NCBI GenBank assembly: GCA_013329565.1
Contig: DUJZ01000073.1
Span: 9,837 to 16,607, forward strand
Direction: 5' to 3'
DNA length: 6,771 nt
From: Methanomassiliicoccales archaeon
GTDB taxonomy: Archaea; Thermoplasmatota; Thermoplasmata; Methanomassiliicoccales; UBA472
Both the position numbers and the translations under genes were made by a program. The notes beneath the pieces are model-generated. The model had not been told where the DNA came from and did not search any database. It saw nothing but the letters and a program-made list of their open reading frames with translations. Below are positions 1 through 4,281 of the stretch, in pieces. The first letter of the stretch is position 1. Every line of letters starts with the position of its first letter.

Positions 1-272
1 TCGAGGTTACCGTCCACCTCGTCCGCCCCGTCGATGGTCAGGTCCAAAGTCCCGGCCTCCTCCAAGGTCACCAACGGTATTCCCAGTTCCCGCGCCTGCT
101 TCTCGCTGGCCAACGACGTCGGTACGGCCAGTATCTTGTAGCCGCTTTGAACCAGGCGGCCTATCGCTTCGATGGCGAAGTAGGCAGTGCTTCCCGTCCC
201 CAGTCCCACCTTCATGCCGTCCTGCACCAGCTCCACGGCCTTCTCCGCGGCCAGCCTCTTCTTGTCGTTCAT
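1..272 (-). CDS. rpiA: Ribose-5-phosphate isomerase A, N-terminal part (cut by window edge)
   Basis: This enzyme interconverts ribose 5-phosphate and ribulose 5-phosphate in the cytoplasm, supplying ribose for nucleotides and ribulose 5-phosphate for other pathways. Only the first 90 codons are present; the gene continues past the left edge. Translating the minus strand from the ATG at 272 gives a basic helical start (MNDKKRLAAEKAVELV), the phosphate-binding segment GLGTGSTAYF (residues 23-32) and the catalytic segment DGADEVD (81-87). Its two aspartates, D81 and D84, fall at the same numbers as the catalytic aspartates of E. coli RpiA. The start is supported by a GAGGGG Shine-Dalgarno-like stretch at 277-282, four bases before the ATG. 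The stop of the upstream creatininase-family gene is one base away, so the two are almost certainly co-transcribed. The lysine and glutamate of the active site lie outside the window and cannot be checked. Confidence 0.93.
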   Translation of the reverse strand, partial: MNDKKRLAAEKAVELVQDGMKVGLGTGSTAYFAIEAIGRLVQSGYKILAVPTSLASEKQARELGIPLVTLEEAGTLDLTIDGADEVDGNL

Positions 273-273
273 T

Positions 274-981
274 CTACCCCTCGAAGTTCTGGCGGACCAG
301 ATCGGTCAACGCGTCGATCACGAACTGATTCACGAACCTGCCCTTCTCCTTGTTCGCCCTCCTGGCGTCCCCGCCGAAGCCCTGCGGCAGGCAGCATTCG
401 GCGTCCGCGCGGACCATGAAATGCGTATCGACGAACTCCCCGGCGGTCCTTTCCTCTTTGACCAGTTCAGGCCGTATGTCCATGATCCTGGAGGTTTCGA
501 TTATGCCCCCGTGGCCGTCTGGAAGTCCCTCGCAAACGTCAGGTTTCTTCAGATAGGCCAGCTCGTAATCGCTGAGGAACATGACCTTGAGGCCTTGCCG
601 CGCTGCCCTCTCGCAGGCCAGCTTGATGGCGGAGCGATGCACCGATCCCAGATGGCCGGACACGATGACCACCTTCCTGATGCCGTTGCGCTGGAAGGCG
701 TCCAGGATGTCCATTACCAGAGCGCGGAGCGTATCGAAGCTGATGTCGATGGTTCCCGGAAAGTTCCTGGTGGAGGAGTGCTGCCCGTAATTGATGGTGG
801 GAGCGACGATCCCGTTCACGTTGTCGCTGACCGCCTTCACCACGAACTCCGGCTGGAAGGTGTCCGTGCCCAGGGGCAGGTGAGGTCCGTGCGCCTCCAT
901 GGCCCCCATGGGCAGGAAGACTATGGGGTCCTTCTTCACCGCTTCCGCGAAGGCGGCGGAGGACATCTCGTCCATCCTCAT
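274..981 (-). CDS. Creatininase-family metal-dependent amidohydrolase
   Basis: A 235-residue protein of the creatininase superfamily, whose members use two metal ions to hydrolyse amide or formamide bonds (creatinine amidohydrolase, the archaeal FAPy deformylase ArfB, the mycofactocin peptidase MftE). Visible motifs are MEAHGPHLPLGTD with likely metal ligands E29, H31 and D40; NYGQHSSTRNFPGT (64-77); SGHLGS with H110 (usually NGHGGN in the family); and DGHGGIIETS with E162. The metal-binding residues therefore look intact, although the SGHLGS loop is atypical. The start at 981 is preferred over an in-frame ATG at 1032 because it has an AAGGTGG ribosome site at 986-992 and makes an ATGA overlap with the stop of the zinc-ribbon gene. 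It is followed immediately by rpiA. A role in archaeal flavin/F420 precursor synthesis (ArfB-like) is possible, but the sequence alone does not settle the substrate. Confidence 0.87.
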   Translation of the reverse strand: MRMDEMSSAAFAEAVKKDPIVFLPMGAMEAHGPHLPLGTDTFQPEFVVKAVSDNVNGIVAPTINYGQHSSTRNFPGTIDISFDTLRALVMDILDAFQRNGIRKVVIVSGHLGSVHRSAIKLACERAARQGLKVMFLSDYELAYLKKPDVCEGLPDGHGGIIETSRIMDIRPELVKEERTAGEFVDTHFMVRADAECCLPQGFGGDARRANKEKGRFVNQFVIDALTDLVRQNFEG

Positions 982-1142
982 TGGTCCACCTTCTTTTCCG
1001 TGTCGATGAGGGGGGTCATGCACACCGGGCACAGCCCCCGTCTCAGGGCGTCGTTATGATAGGCGTTCATGAGCTGGGCGTCGATCTCATCGACCTTGGC
1101 CTTGTCGATGTTCTTCTTGCAGCGCGGGCAGTGTAGAGGCAT
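978..1142 (-). CDS. Small double-CxxC zinc-ribbon protein, function unknown
   Basis: A 54-residue protein with two cysteine pairs, CPRC at residues 5-8 and CPVC at 38-41, arranged as expected for a single zinc-ribbon knuckle pair that holds one zinc ion. A 29-residue charged helical linker separates them (KKNIDKAKVDEIDAQLMNAY region). I do not recognise a named family. It has no membrane segment or signal peptide, so it should be cytoplasmic. The ATG at 1142 is chosen. An in-frame TTG at 1181 would add 13 residues with no conserved look and would reach into the divergent dph6 promoter region. The stop overlaps the creatininase-family start as ATGA, so it is the first gene of a three-gene operon with the amidohydrolase and rpiA. 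No Shine-Dalgarno sequence is evident; an AT-rich patch at about 1169-1182 could hold its promoter. It may be a partner or metal-linked accessory of the amidohydrolase, but that is only suggested by position. Confidence 0.75.
   Translation of the reverse strand: MPLHCPRCKKNIDKAKVDEIDAQLMNAYHNDALRRGLCPVCMTPLIDTEKKVDQ
986..992 (-). promoter_or_regulatory. Ribosome binding site of the creatininase-family gene
   Basis: The minus strand reads AAGGTGG followed by a four-base spacer and the ATG at 981. This matches the archaeal Shine-Dalgarno consensus (GGTGA/GGAGG type). It decides the start codon: the longer in-frame ATG at 1032 would add 17 residues without family character and would extend deep into the zinc-ribbon gene. 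Confidence 0.6.
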
Positions 1143-1198
1143 TCTCGTACCGGAGGGGTTATGCCCGGAAATCAATTTCAATCCTTGCCCCGCATGGA

Positions 1199-1204
1199 TT
1201 AAAT
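1199..1204 (+). promoter_or_regulatory. TATA-like box of dph6
   Basis: TTAAAT (within GATTAAAT) is centred about 26 bases before the dph6 ATG at 1227. Archaeal TATA boxes sit about 26 bases before the transcription start, so the transcript would begin at or next to the start codon. The absence of a Shine-Dalgarno sequence before 1227 agrees with a leaderless mRNA. Confidence 0.45.
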
Positions 1205-1226
1205 CCGCTGACGCAGTTCTCCGTTC

Positions 1227-1895
1227 ATGCGCTTGGCCTGCCTATTCTCCGGGGGTAAGGACTCCACGTACGCCGCCCACCTCATGGAGCAGGCCGGGCA
1301 CGAAGTGTTCTGTCTGGTGACCGTGGTCCCCGCAGACCCCCACTCCTGGGTGTTCCACACCCTTAACCTGGAGCATCTTCCGGTAATGGCCGAGGCCATG
1401 GGCAAGGACCTCATCGCCGTACCTTCGAGCGGAGAGGAAGGCGCAGACCTGGCCGCTCTGGAGATGGCGCTGACGAACCTTGACGTGGAAGGCGTGGTGA
1501 CCGGGGCGATCGCCTCCGATTACCAGTGGGACCGCATCAACGGCGTCTGCCAGAAGCTCGGTCTCAGGGTCTTCTCGCCGCTGTGGCGGAAGGACCAGTT
1601 GACCATTTTGAACGACATGCTGCAGGCCGGGATGAGGGCGATGATCGTGGGCGTTTACTCGGACGGCCTGGGCAAGGAATGGCTGGGCAGGATGCTCGAC
1701 CGAGGCAACGTCGACCAGCTGTCCGCTTTGTCAATGGCGAAGGGAATGAACGTCTCCGGGGAGGGCGGGGAGTACGAGACGCTGGTCCTGGATTCGCCGA
1801 TGCATTCGTTCACGCTCGTCCCTGAGGACGTCCAGGTGGATTTCGTGCGAGATTCGGGGCAGCTGCGCATCGGTCGGCTCACCGCTTCGCGATAG
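1227..1895 (+). CDS. dph6: Diphthine--ammonia ligase (Dph6, MJ0570 family)
   Basis: Catalyses the last step of diphthamide formation: ATP-dependent amidation of diphthine on the modified histidine of translation elongation factor 2, in the cytoplasm. The 222-residue length fits archaeal stand-alone Dph6 proteins. The N-terminal PP-loop ATP pyrophosphatase motif is SGGKDS at residues 8-13. The family hallmarks are a central stretch around GAIASDYQWDRINGVC (93-108), the SPLWRKDQ segment (117-124), and GEGGEYET (178-185), which separates Dph6 from other PP-loop enzymes. The ATG at 1227 has no Shine-Dalgarno sequence but has a TATA-like element 26 bases upstream, so it is probably translated from a leaderless message. 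It is divergent from the zinc-ribbon operon with an 84-base gap. Its 3' end overlaps the peroxiredoxin pseudogene tail-to-tail by 17 bases. Nothing suggests it is impaired. Confidence 0.93.
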   Translation: MRLACLFSGGKDSTYAAHLMEQAGHEVFCLVTVVPADPHSWVFHTLNLEHLPVMAEAMGKDLIAVPSSGEEGADLAALEMALTNLDVEGVVTGAIASDYQWDRINGVCQKLGLRVFSPLWRKDQLTILNDMLQAGMRAMIVGVYSDGLGKEWLGRMLDRGNVDQLSALSMAKGMNVSGEGGEYETLVLDSPMHSFTLVPEDVQVDFVRDSGQLRIGRLTASR

Positions 1896-2366
1896 CCGAG
1901 GCCTCCCGCAAGAGCGAGAGCACGTCCGGACCCATGTGCGGGTTGGGTGGTATCCAACGATAACGGATCGTCATGTGGCGGTCGATGATGAAGGCGCCGC
2001 GGCAGGAGCGGTTCCTCAGCCAGGCGTCGTCGTCACAGGCCATGTGCCATTCCCCGGCGACCTTCCCTTCCTCGTCCGCCAGCAGCGGGAACGGCAGGCG
2101 CATCGATTCCTTCCAGGCAGCGTGGGAGCGGACGCTGTTGGTATCCAAGGGCAAAATGACCACGCCCGCCGAAACGAACTAGTCGTGAAGGTCCCGCAGC
2201 TCACCCATCTGTATTTGCATATAATGCCGAGATCGGCCGGGTAGGGCATCAGGAGCACGACCCCTCTCTGGCACAGGTCGCCGAGGCGGATCACATTACC
2301 TGGATCATCCGGCAGCTGGAAGTCCGGTGCCTTCTGACCGATCCCAGGCATCCTCTCCAGGTCCAT
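1879..2366 (-). pseudogene. Second peroxiredoxin-fold gene, broken by a frameshift and an amber codon
   Basis: Thioredoxin-fold peroxidase (AhpC/TSA, BCP-like) that would reduce peroxides through a single reactive cysteine. Reading from the ATG at 2366, the first frame gives a peroxiredoxin N-terminus (GQKAPDFQLPDD, residues 10-21) and the active-site stretch PYPADLGIIC with C50, then loses homology. The rest lies in another frame, where it reads MGELRDLHD, an in-frame TAG at 2179-2181, FVSAGVVILPLDTN, and an intact C-terminal half ending at 1879 (LPFPLLADEEG, then RGAFIID with the likely active-site arginine, and IRYRWIPP). Restoring one base just after the TAC codon at 2211-2213 and reading the TAG as one residue gives 162 residues that align gaplessly with the upstream paralogue from the cysteine onward. 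It starts two bases after that gene's stop, so it was co-transcribed. The lesions may be real decay or sequencing/assembly errors. An alternative start is M6. Confidence 0.82.
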
Positions 2367-2368
2367 CT

Positions 2369-2872
2369 CTACTTCCCCTGGTCCTCTAGGCGATACTCTT
2401 CCGCGAGCTTCCTGGCCATCGCCAGGATCGCATCGTAATCAGGCTCCCAGTTCGAGTCCGGGGGTATGTGCGCGTAGCGAAGAATCCCTTTCCGATCGAT
2501 CATAAACTCGGAGCGCTTGGGGAATCCCGGCCACGGTCCATCGTCCGGCTCCATGGCGTTCAGGCTCCTGGCCATCCTGGCCCCTTCGTCGCTGAGCAGG
2601 TGGAATCCGATCTTCAGGTCCTCGCTGTAGGCGCCCAGGGACCTCTGGGTGTCGTTGCTGACGCCGAACATCTCGCAATTCGCCTCCTCGAACGCCTTTT
2701 TCATCGCCGTGAAGGTCAACATCTCCAGGTTGCACACGAACCCGAAGGCCGAGGAGAACACCAGCAGGAGGACGGTGCCGTTGGCCCAGCGGTCGCTTAG
2801 CCTGACCTCCTGGTCCATCTCGTTCCTCATGGTCCAGTCTTGAAAAGGCTTTCCTACCAGGTCCTCGGTCAC
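2369..2872 (-). CDS. Peroxiredoxin-fold protein (AhpC/TSA, BCP-like) with a variant active site
   Basis: A 167-residue redoxin-domain protein, probably a cytoplasmic thiol peroxidase or a derivative of one. Seen: an N-terminal VGKPFQDWTM strand region (6-15), the beta strand VLLLVFSS (34-41), a candidate peroxidatic C47 in FGFVCNLEM, FGVSNDTQRS (70-79 approx.), FHLLSDEGARMA, and KRSEFMIDRKGILRYAHIPP with the arginine expected near the active site. The canonical PxxxT/SxxC motif is altered: proline is replaced by S40 and Thr/Ser by G44, while C47 remains. A second cysteine, C66, could resolve a disulfide, but this is uncertain. The start is GTG at 2872, with a TATTATTAT element 27 bases upstream and no Shine-Dalgarno sequence, consistent with a leaderless mRNA. 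The damaged paralogue follows two bases after the stop. The loss of Pro and Thr could mean reduced peroxidase activity or a different thiol role. Confidence 0.87.
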   Translation of the reverse strand: MTEDLVGKPFQDWTMRNEMDQEVRLSDRWANGTVLLLVFSSAFGFVCNLEMLTFTAMKKAFEEANCEMFGVSNDTQRSLGAYSEDLKIGFHLLSDEGARMARSLNAMEPDDGPWPGFPKRSEFMIDRKGILRYAHIPPDSNWEPDYDAILAMARKLAEEYRLEDQGK

Positions 2873-2894
2873 GGGAGATGAAGGGTTGGAACGG

Positions 2895-2903
2895 ATAATA
2901 ATA
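2895..2903 (-). promoter_or_regulatory. TATA box of the peroxiredoxin pair
   Basis: On the minus strand this reads TATTATTAT, the most AT-rich run in the area, centred 27 bases before the GTG start at 2872. The spacing places the transcription start at the start codon, fitting a leaderless transcript for the two peroxiredoxin genes. Confidence 0.55.
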
Positions 2904-2922
2904 GGTTCCTCAGCTTTCTCGT

Positions 2923-2942
2923 GGACAGCCTGGAAACTGTCC
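2923..2942. repeat. Short perfect inverted repeat upstream of the peroxiredoxin promoter
   Basis: GGACAG at 2923-2928 and CTGTCC at 2937-2942 are exact inverted copies separated by eight bases. The dyad lies about 20 bases upstream of the peroxiredoxin TATA box and downstream of the tRNA-Pro 3' end. It could be an operator for a dimeric regulator of the peroxide-defence genes or a minor hairpin. A six-base dyad can also arise by chance. Confidence 0.3.
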
Positions 2943-2981
2943 CTTCAGGTGCGGACGGAGAGTGGAGCCGCATGTGATTGG

Positions 2982-2985
2982 AAAA
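2982..2985 (-). terminator. Short T-run after tRNA-Pro
   Basis: The minus strand reads TTTT starting three bases after the discriminator base of the tRNA at 2988. Archaeal RNA polymerase stops at short oligo-T runs without needing a hairpin, so this is a plausible termination site for the tRNA transcript. Confidence 0.35.
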
Positions 2986-2987
2986 GG

Positions 2988-3062
2988 TGAGGCCGTCCGA
3001 ATTTGAATCGGAGTCTCAGGCTCCCAAAGCCCGAAGGATGGACCAAGCTACCCCACGGCCCC
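2988..3062 (-). tRNA. tRNA-Pro (anticodon UGG)
   Basis: A 75-base cloverleaf can be folded by hand. The acceptor GGGGCCG (3062-3056) pairs with CGGCCTC (2995-2989) with one G-U pair, and A at 2988 is the discriminator. TG follows, then a D-arm with GGGT / A14-G15 / G18-G19 features. The anticodon stem CGGGC (3033-3029) pairs with GCCTG (3021-3017) around the loop TTTGGGA, giving anticodon TGG at 3026-3024. A four-base variable region follows, then the T-stem TCCGA/TCGGA (3012-3008 and 3000-2996) with loop TTCAAAT. The genome reads CCT after the discriminator, so CCA is not fully encoded and must be added by CCA-adding enzyme, as in most archaea. The 13-22 position of the D-stem is a T-T mismatch. 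No intron is seen. It sits alone between two divergent protein genes. UGG reads CCA and, by wobble, other proline codons. Confidence 0.93.
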
Positions 3063-3088
3063 TTGGCGGCGGGATTGAACGTCCGGTG

Positions 3089-3095
3089 ATAAATA
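3089..3095 (-). promoter_or_regulatory. TATA box of tRNA-Pro (possibly shared with the divergent plus-strand gene)
   Basis: The minus strand reads TATTTAT, centred 30 bases before the mature tRNA 5' end at 3062. This fits a TATA box with transcription starting about four bases upstream of the tRNA. On the plus strand the same element reads ATAAATA and is centred 32 bases before the ATG at 3124, so it could also drive the transglutaminase-like gene with a very short leader. Confidence 0.5.
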
Positions 3096-3114
3096 GTTGC
3101 TGACCTGGCAAGAA

Positions 3115-3122
3115 CTAAATAA
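3115..3122 (+). promoter_or_regulatory. Second TATA-like element before the transglutaminase-like gene
   Basis: CTAAATAA is centred about 26 bases before the in-frame ATG at 3145. If this is the working TATA box, the mRNA would be leaderless from 3145 and the protein would begin MKKAWVAMVVV, a clean start for a signal anchor. It therefore bears directly on which start codon is used. Confidence 0.3.
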
Positions 3123-3123
3123 C

Positions 3124-4281
3124 ATGCAATCTCAACCACCGTCCATGAAGAAGGCCTGGGTGGCGATGGTCGTCGTGGGAGCCGTGGCCGGCATGCTCCT
3201 GGTCTATAATCTGTTGGGGGGCTTCGTACAGAACCCGCCCGGTTTCGACGAGGACGACCTAAACATGCCATTCATCAACGACATGGCACGTAACGAAGAG
3301 TATCCAGGCCCATTGAGCGGTTTGAACTATCCCATGAATTTGCAGCCCGCCTTCAGTTACAGTCCCATCGCTTACGCCTCTTTCGGTGGGGTGCTGGAGC
3401 TGTTCGTCGAGAACGACGGGAGGAACGACGCCTACGTGCACCACTACTACGTGGCCTGGGAGGGCGGAAACGAAACCTTCCAGGTGAACTGCTCTCGCCT
3501 CATCGCCTCAGGTGGGATGGAGGGGCTGGGCAAGCTGCATTTCGCCGGACCGGGCGTCACCGGGCCGGCCACCCTGGAGATTTGGGTAGAGATCTGGACG
3601 TCCTCGCCTAACGGCGAACTATGGGACGACCAGGGTGAGCTGTCCGTCGGCACGATCGACTTCGAAGTGCTGGACGAGGAGCCCCTACGGGACTGGTATG
3701 TTGAAAGGAACCCCATTCAATATTACAACAAGGTCAACGAGCTGATCGACCTGGACATCGTCAGATCGCTCGCTGACGAGGTGCGCTCCGCCGTCCCCGG
3801 GAACTATAGCCTTTTGCAGGTGATAAAGGCGTACGAGCTGGTGGACCTGAGGATAGGTTACGCCGAGGACGAGGACAATCACTGGCAGCCGCCGGCCGAG
3901 ACCATCATGCTCGGCACGGGGGACTGCGAGGACCACTCCCTGCTGCTGGCGTCCCTGATCACCGAACTGGGAGGGACCTGCCGGGTGAACCTGATCACCG
4001 GTCACGCCTTCCCTTCGGTGTACGTCGGGAACGCTTCGGCGATCGATGACGTGGTCGGCGCTATCCAGGCCTATTACGGAGACCCGTTGCCGGTGCACTA
4101 CACGGTGGACGATCTGGGCTATTGGCTGATCATAGATACCAACGGATTGCCGTACGTGGGCGGCTATCCGGCGGCATCGTCACCTGCCGGAGGCGCCGGT
4201 GGGGAATATTGGATCTCCGATGAAGGTGACTGGATAAAGTTGATCGATGTCACCGGGGAGACCGTGGACACCTTGTTCTAG
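3124..4281 (+). CDS. Membrane-anchored transglutaminase-like cysteine hydrolase
   Basis: A 385-residue protein with an N-terminal hydrophobic segment at residues 11-34 preceded by two lysines, so it is probably a signal anchor with the body outside the cell. Residues 75-183 form an Ig-like or beta-sandwich region (LELFVENDGR, TLEIWVEIWTS, GTIDFEVLDE). The C-terminal half is a transglutaminase-like papain fold with the full triad: C268 in GTGDCEDHSLLLASLI, H294 in TGHAFPSVYV and D338 in YWLIIDTNG. Such archaeal proteins are predicted cysteine proteases, peptide hydrolases or cross-linkers; the substrate is unknown. Four N-glycosylation sequons (N116, N122, N227, N303) lie in the predicted outer part, consistent with export. 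The ATG at 3124 is used here. TTG at 3097 is unlikely because it overlaps the promoter, while ATG at 3145 is a serious alternative. The stop codon shares a CTAG with the stop of the converging epimerase gene. Confidence 0.85.
   Translation: MQSQPPSMKKAWVAMVVVGAVAGMLLVYNLLGGFVQNPPGFDEDDLNMPFINDMARNEEYPGPLSGLNYPMNLQPAFSYSPIAYASFGGVLELFVENDGRNDAYVHHYYVAWEGGNETFQVNCSRLIASGGMEGLGKLHFAGPGVTGPATLEIWVEIWTSSPNGELWDDQGELSVGTIDFEVLDEEPLRDWYVERNPIQYYNKVNELIDLDIVRSLADEVRSAVPGNYSLLQVIKAYELVDLRIGYAEDEDNHWQPPAETIMLGTGDCEDHSLLLASLITELGGTCRVNLITGHAFPSVYVGNASAIDDVVGAIQAYYGDPLPVHYTVDDLGYWLIIDTNGLPYVGGYPAASSPAGGAGGEYWISDEGDWIKLIDVTGETVDTLF

Noticed and set aside
187..1059. A 290-codon open frame on the plus strand
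   Set aside because: It lies antisense to the creatininase-family and rpiA genes, which have clear family motifs. Its translation has no recognisable domain and is a GC-rich shadow frame.
978..1181. A longer zinc-ribbon protein starting at TTG 1181
   Set aside because: The extra 13 residues have no conserved look, TTG is a weak start, and the extension would run into the narrow divergent promoter region shared with dph6.
2179..2181. The in-frame TAG of the second peroxiredoxin as a pyrrolysine codon
   Set aside because: A possible archaeal host group does use pyrrolysine, but TAG ends about half of the genes here (creatininase-family, dph6, intact peroxiredoxin, transglutaminase-like, epimerase), so it works as an ordinary stop. 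A frameshift lies next to it as well, and no peroxiredoxin is known to need pyrrolysine.
2206..2220. Programmed ribosomal frameshift in the second peroxiredoxin
   Set aside because: The shift site (TGC AAA TAC AGA) has no slippery heptamer, and even after a shift the ribosome would meet the TAG about nine codons later.
3097..3123. TTG at 3097 as the start of the transglutaminase-like gene
   Set aside because: It lies directly next to the likely TATA box at 3089-3095, so the codon would be upstream of the transcription start.
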